Shown in pieces: positions 25,082 to 37,830 of a DNA stretch of 64,000 nucleotides. The translations under genes were made by a program, and so were the position numbers. Within the stretch, counting starts at the first letter, position 1. The number at the start of each line of letters is the position of its first letter. Source of the stretch: Brienomyrus brachyistius (Eukaryota > Chordata > Actinopteri > Osteoglossiformes > Mormyridae); assembly GCF_023856365.1 (NCBI RefSeq), contig NC_064543.1, forward strand, positions 10,953,459 to 11,017,458, written 5' to 3'. A model generated the notes under the pieces. It was given only the letters and a program-made list of their open reading frames with translations. It searched no databases and was not told where the DNA came from.

Positions 25082-25925
25082 AGTAGAGGCATCAGTATGG
25101 AGTTGGTTTCCCTTTTGAAGCTATAACAGCTGTCACTCTTCTGGCAAGACTTTCCATAAGTTTATGGAGTGTGTTTTTTTTTGGAAATTTTGCCCATTCA
25201 TTCAGAATAGCATTTGTGAGATCAGGAACTGAAGTTGGACTTGAGGTCCTGGCTTGCAATCTCCATTCTAGTTCATTCTAAAGGTGTTTGAGTGTGGTTA
25301 AGGTCAGGGTTCTGTGCAGGCCAGTCAAGTTCTTCAACACCAAACTCACCCAACCATGTCTTTATGGAAAGTGGCTTTGTGCCTCAACTTTACAGTTGCC
25401 ACGATGCAGTCAGGCAAGCAAACTTTTCCTGGCGTCCGCCAAACCCATACTCATCCATCAGACTGCCAAACAGAGATGCATGACTCCACAGAACATGTTC
25501 CCACTGCTCTAGAGTCCAGTGGTGGCATGCTTTACACCATTCCATCCGTCACTTGGTGCTTGGTGATGTGAGGGCCTGTATGCAGCGGCTTGGCCATGGA
25601 AACCCATTCCACAGTTTTTGTGCTGGGGTTAATGCCAGAGGAATTTTGAAACTGCAGCTTCAACTTTACGTTTATGCTCCATGCGCCTCAGCACTCTGTG
25701 ACCCTGTTCTGTTAGTTTACATGGTCTGTCACTTCCTGGCTGAGTTTCTGTTGTTCCTAAACACTTCCACTTTCCAATAAAACCACTTACAGTTGACTGT
25801 GGAATATCAAGCAGGGAAGAAATTTAATAAACTAATTTATTGCAAAGATGGCAACCTATGGGAGTACCATGTTAGAATTCACTGAGCTCTTCAGAATGAT
25901 CCATTCCTTCACAAATGTTTATAAA
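25082..25925 (-). pseudogene. Tc1-like transposase pseudogene
   Basis: Read on the minus strand from about 25,340 down to 25,090, the sequence gives EFGVEELDW/LTG-type text with frameshifts, then ELEWRLQARTSSPTSVPDLT, NAILNEWAKFP and AVIASKGKPTPY, the C-terminus of a Tc1-family DDE transposase. Upstream parts (25,400-25,900) match its middle and N-terminal regions in broken frames. About 160 bp appears deleted around 25,380. Stops and frameshifts make it inactive. Confidence 0.75.
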
Positions 25926-25939
25926 CCTGACTACAGGGC

Positions 25940-26001
25940 TAGTATGTACATACATACATATGTACATACTGTACGTACAAACATACATGCATACATACAT
26001 A
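25940..26001. repeat. (ACAT)n imperfect microsatellite
   Basis: Interrupted TACA/CATA repeats immediately left of a TA array. Confidence 0.8.
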
Positions 26002-26038
26002 GCCTGAAATAAATACATATAAAAACTGTAAACATATG

Positions 26039-26040
<2 letters not shown>

Positions 26041-26094
<54 letters not shown>
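26041..26094. repeat. (AT)27 microsatellite
   Basis: Perfect alternating AT for 54 bp. It can form cruciforms and is expected to be length-variable. Confidence 0.95.
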
Positions 26095-26099
<5 letters not shown>

Positions 26100-29050
26100 C
26101 ATTGCACTCAGTAATTATTATTAAAGATACTCTTAGGTACTGTGTACTGTGGCTGAATGGTCTTGAATACATTTATAAATTATTTACACATTGTTATTTA
26201 TAATAAAGAAACAACTGATGGCAGTTTATTAAAGATGTGACAATGGCGAATATCTGTGTAAATTCATTTTGGCCAGTTGAACAGTTACATCATTGGGTTC
26301 CTCAAAAATTTGTTTTCATCATGTTGTCCCTGATTTCAAACTGAATTTTTATTTAAAAACTCATTTTATTATGTGGAAGTAATATATCTCAATTGAAGTG
26401 TAACTGCTGTCATATTGCTTTGGAAACCAGGCTCATAAAAGAGATTTATGATAGAATTCCAGAGAAGTGCTGCTCTGAAATGAATAAGCCAAGGGAAGTT
26501 ACTAACTAGCCAACAACATAATAAAACGTGTCAGAAGCTGTCCGATCGTTCGTGTTCAGGCTGCCTGTTTGACGGGCAGCAATGCAGACAAACAAGGTTG
26601 TCTATTCAGGCTCAAATGAAGCAATAATAATTGAGGTAAGGGTGTTGATTTGGGAATGTATGGTGGGGACCATGTTCTTATTAATATTCTGGGAGTAACT
26701 TGTGTGCTTTCACAGGACAGAGGGGTTCAAGGGCTGACTTGGTACCTACCAATCTTAAAACCAAACGTACGCCCTTGAATTGAGGTGAATTTTGAGCAGT
26801 CAGTGGGCAGGTGGGTTGGATTGAAAAAGCAGAGGTAAAAATTTTACCCAGACGGTAAAAACAGCCAAGGACAGATTGCAAGAGGGTTACACAGGCACTT
26901 CCGCTCCCAAAATCAATTACTCACCTGAGGCAGCCCCATTTACAGAGGCAAAAATGCCCGGTAAATTCTGAACTCTTAGTTTACACATTCACAGCTGGGA
27001 AATATATGAACTATTTTTCCAGGGTAGGAATCTTTCTAAGGCCTTGTCTGGGACTTATACTCATCAGTCAGGTTCCTTAACCACAGCTGTCTCCCCAGTA
27101 AATCATGATACGTCGGCCCACAGATGCGTGACAGACTACTCACAATTTTTCATCAGGCTAAATGTAACTTATTGAGAGATTCAATAGACAAAGTAACAAA
27201 GTAAAAGAAAGATGCTGAGAAGCGACACAGAGTCCTGCCAGGCAAACCCAAGTGTCTATAGATGCCTGGGACCTTGTTGACTGACACACAGATTATCTGG
27301 CCTCTTCATCGGACAGAGAGACGCCATTTTGTCCAAATCTATGCCAGACACAAGAACGTAGCGCCATGGATGATAAAGCCACACGTCTGTGATCTGAGCA
27401 CAGGTAACACTCCCTGACCTTTGGCCTAATTATAATTAACAATGTTTAGGCACAAAGTAAATCCCTAAATTATAATTAATTAGTTTTCAGTCTATTGATA
27501 TAAAGTACCTCATTGCACACTGGTATGCTTCTTTGTTAGCATTCCTGCTAAGTGCCACTGCTGTGTCTTTGAAAAGGGCAGTAAAGGTGCTTTATAAAAG
27601 TAAATAGGATTGAACTGAATATCCTGGAATCCATTCGGTCTCAGGCTCCACACCCTTGGCTCCAGGCACCCTGCAGCATCGACCAAGATCAGAGGGAAGA
27701 TGGACAGATGAATTCAATATGTTATTGGAGCAAAGTGAGCCAGACCTTTAAGACCATTTCAAGCAGGGTGTGGATTTCTATGTAACTTAAAGGGCACTTT
27801 AATATAAAAATCAACAGCACATTAGACACATTTTGGTCTGAACCAGAGGCTGGAATTAAATTGTATCTGAAACTATGGCCAGCAATATAATAAATGAAAC
27901 AGACATTTCCTTTGACTAAACGCCTCCAGAGGAGAAACGTTTTATGCAATTACAGCTGTGAATTTATTGTCGCTCACATAAATATTCATTGGGATGGTAT
28001 AAAATTCTGGAAGTCTGCATTAAAAATCAAATAACTGGTATGATGGCATCATGGCCCTTGTGTACAGGTCTGTAATACAGTTAGTGCTGGAGGGTTCTGC
28101 TCATTCTGTCATTTCAGGCTGAATGTTTCCTTCTGGAATCTTATGATACCTGTCATGAATCCTGTCAAAATCATGCCAGCCACAGATGAGCCTAAATACA
28201 GATTCTGGGGTGAATGTCATCCAGTGATTGGTGGAGACAGAGTCACATGACCCCTGTGCATCTGATAGGCAGCCCTTGTGTTTTTTTCCATTGAATCTTC
28301 TGTACAGTGTAACTCCTATAGGCGACATAAGCAGCCACCAATTTCTGAGGGGACACTGACTTGCCAGCCAGCTTTATTCGGCCTTGGATGGGGGGGGAGG
28401 GGGGGGGGTACCTGTACTGCTCCTTTATGAGCTGCACAAAATATCCTACATACTGTTGGTTAAACCCTGTTTTACCCTTTTACCTAGCAGGATGTCCTCT
28501 TGGAGCAGTTCAGGATACGTTCTGCAGCTATGCAGGAAGCAGCAGACCATGTATTCATTGCACCATAGCAGCACCTAGACTCACCTTTCGCTACTCTTTT
28601 TTAGGAAAGTCTCTGTATCTTCGGTGCGAGACGATCGATCTCCACCTTGACATATCATACGACAACGTCATCCTATAGCATTGTCTGCTACAGCATTGTC
28701 ACGTAGCACGTTTCCCAAGGCATGCGACAAATTCTTTACGTTTCTGTGAATGTGTGACCCTTTGACTGGGGTATGGTTACTGCAATCTTTACGGCAATGC
28801 TTTTTGATATATGAATATTTTCCCTGCCTTTTAACAGGACAAATCATATAACGCTTCCTGACCACAACTTTCTAGTTCCTAAACAGACATAATATGAAAT
28901 AATATCAAATATCATAAACGTGATGTGATGTGTGCTTGGGACTGGGAAGACACACAGGCCGTCACTGTCTGCATTGATCATACATACATCTGTTGAGAAT
29001 TTACCAACTTCAAGCCTGGACTGGTCAAAATAAAGCTACCAGCAGGGGGC
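26100..29050. other. Intergenic stretch
   Basis: No gene was recognised. It includes a G-rich patch at 28,389-28,408 (runs of 8 and 9-10 G) and a short tail-like 'gctttataaaagtaaatagg' near 27,590 of the kind found at fish LINE 3' ends. Confidence 0.4.
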
Positions 29051-29061
29051 GCTATTTCTCC

Positions 29062-29165
29062 TTTCATCCATTTTTCAGCTGCCTTTTCTGGTTACGGTCA
29101 TGAAGAGATCAATCCAGGGCACAAAGCAGGGGAATGTTATGGGCACAATGGCAGTCCATTGCCGG
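29062..29165 (-). repeat. Diverged tRNA-derived SINE 3' fragment
   Basis: Reads 'tccatttttcagctgcc', then 'atgggcacaatggcagtcca', a diverged reverse copy of the 3' half of the family at 38,839-39,188. A (CA)n array follows directly. Confidence 0.5.
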
Positions 29166-29205
29166 ACACACACATACACACACAAACACACACACACACA
29201 CACAC
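29166..29205 (+). repeat. (CA)n microsatellite
   Basis: Interrupted CA array of about 40 bp. Confidence 0.9.
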
Positions 29206-29316
29206 CTTTTATAGTTCCAGTACAACTTTAAAAGCACAATTTAAACTTTTTTGTGATCAAATTTTTATTAAAGAAAAATTACAAGCAAAAATTTTTTACC
29301 GTGTACAATAACAACC

Positions 29317-29319
<3 letters not shown>

Positions 29320-29355
<36 letters not shown>

Positions 29356-29372
29356 TAGATATAGAGAGAGAC
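29320..29372 (+). repeat. (GA)n/(GATA)n microsatellite
   Basis: About 15 GA repeats followed by GATA units and a second short GA run. Confidence 0.9.
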
Positions 29373-29594
29373 ACTAGTAACATCCAACCAGCTCTTAACC
29401 TGCTGCACGTTGTGAAGCCATTTTCGAATGGTTTGAAAGGTTAAGCCAGAGGATTTGTTAATCTTGGATGCAGATAACTCCAGCAATACGACATTGCAGA
29501 AAATGGACTTCCAGACAGATGGAATTACAAGGTCCAGAGATTTCCAGAGGGAGTCTGAAAACAGCTGCAAAATAGTTCCTATTTACAAAGCAAT

Positions 29595-29735
29595 TCACCC
29601 ATCTTCTAACCACCAACTATGGTCTGGGTCACAAGGGCACTTGAACCTTAACCCAGGGTGCATAGAGTGTAAGATGCTCAAGGCTAAGTAGCCAGTCCAT
29701 CACAGGGAACATACATGCACACTCTACAGGCAGTT
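29595..29735 (-). repeat. Diverged tRNA-derived SINE 3' fragment
   Basis: Contains 'cacccatcttctaacc', 'aacccagggtgcatag' and 'agtccatcacaggga', the reverse-complement landmarks of the SINE body in order. Confidence 0.5.
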
Positions 29736-29756
29736 AGCCTTATTGCATGTCTTTAG

Positions 29757-29884
29757 ACCAGTGCTTCTCAAACTGGTTCTTGGGGACTGGCATACAGTGC
29801 ATGTTTCTGCTCCTTCTGATCTCCCAGAGCAAACATGTGCACTGTCTGGGGCTCCCCGAGGGCCAGTTTGGGAAACATTGCTTT
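29757..29884. repeat. Compact palindromic hAT-type MITE
   Basis: Left arm 'gcttctcaaactggttcttg' and right arm 'gggccagtttgggaaacatt' are imperfect inverted repeats. The inner words 'cagtgcatgtttctgc' and 'aaacatgtgcactg' also pair. At 128 bp it is the most complete member of the family whose halves lie near 640, 48,755 and 50,968. Confidence 0.6.
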
Positions 29885-29889
29885 GTACT

Positions 29890-32600
29890 ATAGGATGGAA
29901 GAAGTTCAAGGATCTTAGTCAATGCCTTAATCTCCTTAGCATTCACATTCTTAACAAATGCCTTTGTAGGTGCAGGTTGAAAGCATAAATCACAGAGGAA
30001 CACGCTTCCAGCCTGCTCTCCTGGGGAATCAATGTTTCCATAACAGATGACACACACGCAAGTGAGAGGTTGCAGATATATTTAAGAAAACATTTGTCAG
30101 GGCCGTGCCAAAGGAACAGTGTGCATCGGCAAACGTGTTCATCCTTGCACCACTCTACACGTCACGGTGGTAAGGGCAGGAGCCTGCGTTCAGTTACCTT
30201 AAGAAATGAGCATCATTCTCTAGCTATCTCGAACTTGCAAAGAAGTGTCGCAGAGAATTTAATCACGCGCGGTACGCACAGGGCCTGCTGCACTTCTCTT
30301 GTTCCAGCATTTTCCTTTCATGGTTATTAATGATTTTTCACTGTGCCTCTATGTAATAGTGGCTTTGACACCGTCTGTGCTGCATCATGGGTCATTTAAA
30401 ACACAATCTACAGCAAGAGGATATAACTTCAGTTCTGGATTTACTTTCTGCTCAGGTGTCTGACCTGTTTTGTGCCTTTTGTGGAGAACAGAGCTTTCAT
30501 CTAAATGTTCAGCTTGTGCTAGATGTTGAAGTTCAAGTCTGCAAAATGGACCTAAACCACCACAGGAAGGCAATCATTCGCACTTGTCTGATAATTGCCC
30601 CAGTTCTGGATCTCGGGGTTAAGTACCTGCAAAGATCAGGGAAAAGTGAGGTATGGGCTTTCCTCACCAGAATGTCAATGGTAGCCTACGGTCTTAGGTA
30701 GCAGCAGGAACACAACAAATGAGGTTACGGTCACATTTAGATTAGGGGGTGACTCATCTCATCTTGGAACCCACAGAGAGGTACGCAGTCCCCAGCATCA
30801 GCATGGTGGTGATTTTTGTTCTTACGGTTTTTTTGCACCTGACACCACCTGCCATCGCTGCTCATGAAAGGTCATTTTCAACAAAGAAGGGTTTTCCCCT
30901 GAAAATGCAAAAAAATCTCCAGGGTCTCAACAATCGGCTCTAATGGAAGGAATTAAAGTCAGAGGGGGAGACTGTAGCTGGAGAATTAGCCTCCCTGCTG
31001 GCCCTTCATATGTCTTTGTTCCAAAAAGCTTAATGTTTGTGGAAAAGTCTTCCATATCAGCACTTTTTCCTTGTTTTTTAAGATGGGCCTCATTGGGTGA
31101 AGGTGTAGCGCTTCCTTTAGAATCCTCAAAGGAACATCCACCTGTTTCTTTGTATATAATCCTGACGTTCCATATCTGCGTGGTGCATGTCAAAGAGACG
31201 ATCTCACCTGAAACAGCAGAATGACTGGACGGTTGCTTTACTGCCTTTCTCTTGCGAATTCAAATGTTTAAAACGAAATTTTCCTTTTTGCTTCATCAGC
31301 CGGCTTGCAGCTATGAAGCGAACAGGGCGACCTGGCTTGTGACCTCTGCATAAGAATGGGTTTCTGTTAAACTGAAGAGCATGTAAATGATGCATCATTT
31401 TCTCCAGAAAATGTATGAGAATTAATCACCATGGAGTTTTCTCTTTATTTTTGAGAGATTACTTAAAGCTCTCCTAGATTCTTGATACCCATCTGAAATC
31501 ATGTGAGAGCACTACCAAACTATACTGTAATAAGCATGTTGAGAAGTGATTACATTTTTTATTCTCATATATGAATAATATTCTTCAAATTGAATTGTTT
31601 GCCGCTCAGGACCAATCAAAATTATGAGTTAACGGAGGTCATACAAGTATGGCAAGAGTTTCTATCCATAGGAATCTCTCACATGTAACAAATTTATTTC
31701 AAAAGATGGGTCACCGTGGCAACAGCCCCATTTTCCCCTTGCATCAAATATGCAATTGACTAAAAACCTTTTGTTACAGAAATACAGTGAGTGATGCAGA
31801 GCAGATATAAAGTACAGGACTCAAATTTGGGCTTAAGAAGAAGCCTGGTTAATACCCTAATGATACACAGAAAAATACTTGCATTAAAAAAAGCAGATTT
31901 ATGAAGAATCTGGGTATTGCTGGAATGATGAGTCCATGGTGTGCAACAAAAATAAAATCCGTTTCTGATGTCATTCCTCATTGGCGATTTGTGAGCCAAG
32001 CAAGAAAACTAAGACAAATGTTGCCAGCATAATCAATCCCACAATTCTAACAAAAGTGAATAGTTATTACAGCGTTATAACGTCAAGGTATTCCCCAATG
32101 GGTTTGTCTTCACAGTTCAGTCTCATAAATATTCAGATTCACAAATAATTACAACTGAAAAACTGGATTGATGTGACTGGATTTAAAGTGTACTTTTGAA
32201 AACACCAATAACATTAATAGCACAAATAATAAAACGAAAATGAAAAAAAAAATTAAAACGTGGATTTAGAAGCAACTGCAACCAAGAAAAAGGAAGCTGA
32301 CTAAACACAGGAATGTTTGCTTTGTACAGAGATCCGGCGTTAACGCTGTGTGTGTTACATCAGAATCAGCGCGATTCCATTCAAATTCTAATCAGGTGTC
32401 CTAGGTTGGGTCACAGGTAGAATCAGCATGCCTCTCCAAGTATATCACCAGGTGGTTCTGTTCAATATATAAGAATGTGGAATACACAGCAAAGGCATGG
32501 TGAAGTACTGTAACAGATAAACAGATAATTTCAAGCAAAAATAATCAGTCCGTTGTGTATTTTTGGTCTACAGAATGACAAAAAAATAGAGCTCCAGGAG
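29890..32600. other. Intergenic stretch
   Basis: No gene was recognised. The longest plus-strand frame (30,387-30,701, 104 codons) starts with ATG and has no known domain or flanking splice pattern. The rest is AT-rich unique-looking sequence. Confidence 0.4.
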
Positions 32601-32612
32601 AACATTTGCAAT

Positions 32613-33561
32613 AGTGCTGGGCGGTATACCTGTTCATACCGAAACCCGTTTTTTTATTATTGTTTATGATATGAAGTTTTATTATACCGCAATACCGGTT
32701 TAAATAGCCCACACGACGTTCGGAAAGTGGCGCAGCTGGAAACTGTTTAAGGGGGGACCTTTTCCACTGCTGCTCCGCTAAAAATGTAACGCGAAAAATC
32801 AGAAATGGAAGATATAGCTGATGCTGGAGATGAAAATAATGAGACACTGAGGTTGTCAAAAATCGATTCTCAGATACTAATCGAAAGTATATCTGATTAG
32901 ATACTCATTTTCACCATTATTGAAACCAACAGTGCGGTTTTACCCTCATTCGTCAAACAGCACCACTACAGGACGTGCACGCACACTAACGCGGGCACGC
33001 ACATACTCGCGCAACCCCTCCCCTCCTCTCAATAGCCGATGAGCGCGTTCCCGCTGGTTAACACATACAGACCAAACTGGCGGAACGTGGCATATGCTGA
33101 AGCTGAAGGCACTTTGCAAGCTGCTTTAGTTAAAAAAAATAAACGCAAAACTGCCGTTTGGATGTACTTTGCAGACCAGCATGGAAAGGCTTAGGATGTC
33201 GATAAGCCTCTATGCAAACAATGCTACAAAGTTGTGGCGACGAAGTCAAGTAGCACGTCAAACTCCTTTTTTAAGTACCTTAAAAACCGGCATCCCGGCC
33301 TTTATGAGAAATTCCGCGAGGTCAGTAAAGCTCGTGTTCCAACAAACACGTTAGCTGTCTGTTATCATTAAGGTAGCGGATAGGCGTAATGGCTAATAAA
33401 ATTATATAGTTAATGTTAGAACAATGCAAAAACGTAACACAAAAAATGTGTCCTGTAAAATGTGGTAAACACCCAGTCATACTTAAAAAAATACCGTCGT
33501 ATACTGTGAAACCGATATAAATACCGTGATATAAATTTTTGATAATACCGCCCAGCTCTAC
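32613..33561 (+). mobile_element. hAT element with BED-finger remnant and 8-bp target duplication
   Basis: The 949-bp element begins AGTGCTGGGCGGTAT and ends ATACCGCCCAGCTCTAC, an inverted repeat of about 15 bp. It is flanked by the perfect 8-bp duplication TTTGCAAT (32,605-32,612 and 33,562-33,569), the signature of hAT insertion. Between about 33,150 and 33,320 a plus-strand frame reads AVWMYFADQHGKA, one stop (TAG), then PLCKQCYKVV and FFKYLKNRHPGLYEKF. This is a BED zinc finger with C-x2-C and a final His, but the first zinc His position reads Tyr. No DDE/hATC domain is present, so it is non-autonomous. Confidence 0.82.
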
Positions 33562-33569
33562 TTTGCAAT

Positions 33570-34114
33570 CTCTGATGCAGACATTAGGGAACAGAAACAA
33601 CAATAAAACATTTAATGCAACATGTAATATAACATATAAAAACGATGGCGGATATTTTCAGTGACAGCACTCGGAATGCAGGAAGCACACATGTGTTTTC
33701 GTTATTGTTTCTGCTATGTACTTATCATATTTTGGAGGATTTTAGTCCAAAATGACTCCTAAATTTTTTTAGGGGGTGTTTTCAGATGAGTAATTCCCTC
33801 TGTTGTTGTGGTGCCAATCTCTGTGTTATTGTTGCCACAACAGAATTCAAGGCCACCTCCCATTCGTACATTGTCTCTTCATTATTTATGACAAGGTAGT
33901 GTCATTCTCAGTTTTGGCATTGTAATAAATGGGAGCAGTCACTGGTATATAGACATCAACATTCGGGCAGCGAACATGCAGCCTTGCGATAGACAGGTGT
34001 TAATGGTAAGGCAGTTTTAATGTTGCGAGCCCAGTAAGACATTATTGAGGATGTTATAGATCTGTCTGTATACTTTATTGGGGCCATTTGATATGTGAGA
34101 GTTAATGGCGTTGA
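33570..34114. other. Intergenic stretch
   Basis: Nothing recognisable between the hAT element and the minisatellite. Confidence 0.4.
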
Positions 34115-34403
34115 AATGTAAGGTCTCCCTCAATGTACGGTCTCCCTTAATGTAAGGTCTCCCTCAATGTATGGTCTCCCCTAATGTAAGGTCTCCCTCA
34201 ATGTACGGTCTCCCCTAATGTAAGGTCTCCCTCAATGTACGGTCTCCTTTAATGTAAGGTCTCCCTCAGTGTACGGTCTCCCTCAATGTACGGTCTCCCT
34301 CAATGTACGGTCTCCCTTAATGTAAGGTCTCCCTCAATGTACGGTCTCCCCTAATGTAAGGTCTCCCTCAATGTACGGTCTCCCTTAATGTAAGGTCTCC
34401 CTC
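34115..34403 (+). repeat. 17-bp minisatellite, 17 units, dimeric order
   Basis: Seventeen uninterrupted units of AATGTAAGGTCTCCCTC or close variants (289 bp). Odd-numbered units have A at unit position 7, even-numbered units C or T; the only exception is unit 11. Even units also vary at their last three bases. The array is thus mostly a 34-bp dimer repeat. Every unit carries GGTCTC. Confidence 0.95.
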
Positions 34404-35035
34404 AAAGGTAGAAACTGTGCTGTGACCACTGAAGACAAATTGTGCCTGTAAAATCTGCATAAAATGTAATGTTCATATTACGTTTTACACCCCAGGTTGG
34501 GTTTTCCAGCCAGTGAACCACAAACCATCCAAGGCCAAAAATGTGCTGCAAGTCTTTGATGGCTAATACATTTCAAACAGAAGAAACTGGATTTGCTCAG
34601 TGTTTGAGGTAATTCTGCCCAAAAAAAAACAATGCAATGAAAACTGACAAACTAAAATTGACTAAAGGAAACAGTCATAATAAAGAAGACTGAGACAATT
34701 TTATAAATGCAAATTGGCTTGTACTCCTTAGCCATGCTACTGCTATTATTGCTGGCCAGTCATGACCATTGTTATTTGCTGTATTCATTTAATTTGCTGC
34801 AGAATGACATACTACCTCATTGCATTAATATTTAAGAAGCATTAGAATCTTTGAATCGTAGCCATTTTTTTAGGTACATCCCCTCATTAGTGCAAGCAGC
34901 CTGCTTCTTCTAGCGGCAAATCTTATGGCTGCAGCTGAATATGTACAGTATTGCAGACAAGGTCAAAAATTTTACTTACTGTGTGGCTAAGTATTAGAAT
35001 GGACACGATGCTTAATCTAAGCAATCTAAATGTGG
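34404..35035. other. Intergenic stretch
   Basis: Nothing recognisable apart from a 10-A run near 34,621-34,630. Confidence 0.4.
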
Positions 35036-35370
35036 TTTAATAGTTGGAGCCAGATGCAGTGATTCTAGCATCTCAGAAACAGCCACCCACCTGGGATATT
35101 CACATACGGCAGTGTCTAGAATTTGCAGAGAATGGTGCAATAAGTAAACAGTACCCTGTTGCCAAAAACTCCTGGATAATGAGAAAGGTCAGAGGATAAT
35201 GGCAAGACTCGTTAAATCTGACCGAGAGGCCGTGAATGCAAAAATAAGCTTGCAATACAACGATTGTGTGCAGAATGCCATCTCCAAATACAGACTTGAT
35301 CAGTGGGTGGTCCCGGAGGCTAAGGGGGTCCTACCTGGAAGCATGTGCCTTCAGTACCTCTGAAGTGTAC
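35036..35370 (+). pseudogene. Tc1/mariner transposase N-terminal fragment
   Basis: The frame at about 35,185-35,290 reads GQRIMARLVKSDREAVNAKI followed by SLQYNDCVQNAIS. This matches the helix-turn-helix linker of fish Tc1-type transposases (normally RMARLV..NRxAT..QI). Upstream words 'gcatctcagaaacagcc' and 'gagaatggtgcaat' belong to the same element. No catalytic domain follows, so this is a truncated relic. Confidence 0.6.
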
Positions 35371-35374
35371 AGCA

Positions 35375-37210
35375 GAATTGACTGTATTTGCACTATTATG
35401 TAGAATCAGTAATCACTTCGCAATCACTGCTCAAACATTCCTGCACCATATAAGGTTAATGACAAACATATAATAATGCATTTTTCAAATCCTTCAGAAA
35501 ATGAAGCGATTTGGATCATTGGATGTTGACAAGTCCCTAAAAGGGCTAGATGCAGCAACTGATTCTGGGACACTCAAAGGAAACCAGAGACCCAGAAGCA
35601 CTCAGATCCACTCAGGTCCAGGTGGACAGAGCTATGGCCCAGTTTCATAGGCTATCAGGCAGCAGAACATCCTGTTCAAGCTTTACCCTTTACCATCATA
35701 CTCCTTTTATCTCAAGGTAAATGCAGACAGTACAGTGCTGTCTGTTACAGCACGCAAAGTCTGCAGCATGGAAAGTTATTCTAATGCCATTTGTTCCTGC
35801 GGGTCTGTTTACTTAAACTTCGCTGTGTGGTCCCACGGCTCAGTATCCTGATTGGCTTTCTGTTTCAAAATAGAATACAAATGGATGGATAGGAGCGATT
35901 TTGGCAGCAAGAGCAGCATCTTTTCCAATCTGAAATAGCCACCTTCTTCTGCTTAAGTCTATTATGTTCCCTCCAGGAGTGCTTTCTTTCGAAAGGGAAC
36001 ACTCCCAGAGCGGTGAGCATTTTGTACCAACAAACTCAAATCTCCATCCACTCATTTTCTCCCTACCATTAGTAAAGAAGATCCTTTTCATCAGAGTCTT
36101 TACTTGATCTCCAGCAATTTGTCATGTCTGAGGGGATTTCACTAAAAGGAGTTGGTTCGTCATAAGCTGCCGTGCTTTGATTCATTGAATTTCCATATTC
36201 AGCAATATCAAATCTTTAATTTCTGTTCTTCTACTAGTACTTCTGTCTGTACAGACCCATCCAATCTGAATTATCTACATGCAAGAAGACTGCAATTCTG
36301 TCCTCATCTTGAGATTATGTGTATTATAGGGTGGGATATTTTGACTTTAAATAGACTGGAGAGGAAATCAAAAGGTTGGATTCAATCATTTTTCTTATGA
36401 TGCCCAAAAATGAATATTTTAATGGCAGACCCGATGTACTTCGGCTTTTGTTGAAAAACATTTTCATTTTGTGACCCGAAATCTGAATGTTTGTGGCAGA
36501 TGTGTTTCCTGTGCTGCGTTCTCAAGCGGCTCTATGGATATCGTACTCCACGTGTTTGGAAGGTTTGTTTTCAACCAAGGAGGAAAATGCCACCCAATGG
36601 AAGAGACTGGGCATGACATCAGTATGCAGTGTATATTACCCAAACTCTACATGAGTTGATGTTATCATAAATATGAGAAATGGACGTGCAGCTTAAAGAG
36701 TCCCTCAGCCAACATGATCAATGGGTGCTAATTCAGTTTGTAAGCCCCCTTTAATGCACCTCTGTGATCTTCTTGGGTATTCAGAGCACTGACTCACAGC
36801 ATTTTCAAAGCGGTCTGAACCTGTTTTAGTCCAACTCAAACCACATAGACACAATTGACACATCCTGCCTCTCTCAGGCTTCTCTCAAGAAACCATTAGA
36901 TCTCTGGTTCAAATGGGGCATGTCGTATTTAACGGCAGTGGCTTTCTTGGCAGTCTGGAAATGGACTACAATAGCATAACCTAATAATGTACTATATTTT
37001 CACAAAAGTATTTCAATAAATACATTTTCTGAACAGAAGTAGCAGGCTGGTGTAAGGAGGATGAGGCCTTGTAGCCGAGGGATACAGGAAAATGGCCTGG
37101 AAAAGAGGCCTACTGGAAAAAGGTACATCCAAATGGGCAGGTCTTTCTGAAACAGGTCATCTTCAGTGTCGAAAAGGTGACTTTGGGTTAGCTTCAGTGT
37201 TACTAATCTC
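35375..37210. other. Intergenic stretch
   Basis: No gene was recognised; only short frames without conserved motifs. Confidence 0.4.
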
Positions 37211-37212
37211 CT

Positions 37213-37375
37213 CCATCTATCAATCCATCCATCCATTTTGTGTAACCGCTTGTCCTATTCAGGGTTGCAGGGCTCTGGAGCCTATTCCGGAGGCTACGGG
37301 CGCAAGGCAGGTAGCAACCATCACAGAACTCCCCCCGATACTGATATATGGAAACAATCAAAACCCAAACTCACA
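37213..37375 (-). repeat. tRNA-derived SINE 3' part
   Basis: CCATCCATCC then 'ttttgtgtaaccgcttgtcc', 'ggagcctattccggaggct' and a diverged remainder, the reverse complement of the SINE 3' half. Confidence 0.65.
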
Positions 37376-37645
37376 CCCCTTCCCTCCATCTGCGTCTCCT
37401 TAAAGAAAATGCCTGAAATCAGAAGAATCATTGCTGTCAGATACATAAAATAAGTATGGCACTTTGTTCCTATATCTCACTCATAGGATCATGCACATAA
37501 AACAGGAGTGACATTAAAAAATTAAATAGGGTACAAAACTTGTAACAAACTAGCAGTGGACACACACTGGCCATCGGGAAGTTCGGGAATATTCCTGGTG
37601 AGCCTTTCTTCCCCAACCTTGGCATTATGTAGCCTATATATCAGG

Positions 37646-37830
37646 GGTGCCCAACCCATTCGGTCTATCACGTCGTCATTTCTCCAGGTCGATCAAGGTA
37701 GATGATTTCCGGATAATGCTACAGGCAAAGTATACCAAGGGCGATATTGCCGGTCCCCATTTTTGATTCCAGTCCATCCCTGACTGCCAGGAGATTAGAA
37801 CAAATACACATCAGCGAGATACACGCATTA
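37646..37830 (+). repeat. hAT terminal fragment
   Basis: Starts CAGGGGTGCCCAACCC, a common hAT terminus, followed by 'ggtcgatcaaggtaga'. No matching right terminus was found, so the right boundary is approximate. Confidence 0.45.

Noticed and set aside
30387..30701. 104-codon ATG-initiated ORF
   Set aside because: No recognisable homology or exon signals; length is within chance for this much sequence.
34115..34403. CRISPR-like or zinc-finger-like repeat array
   Set aside because: Units are contiguous 17-mers with no spacers, non-coding, in a vertebrate genome: a minisatellite.
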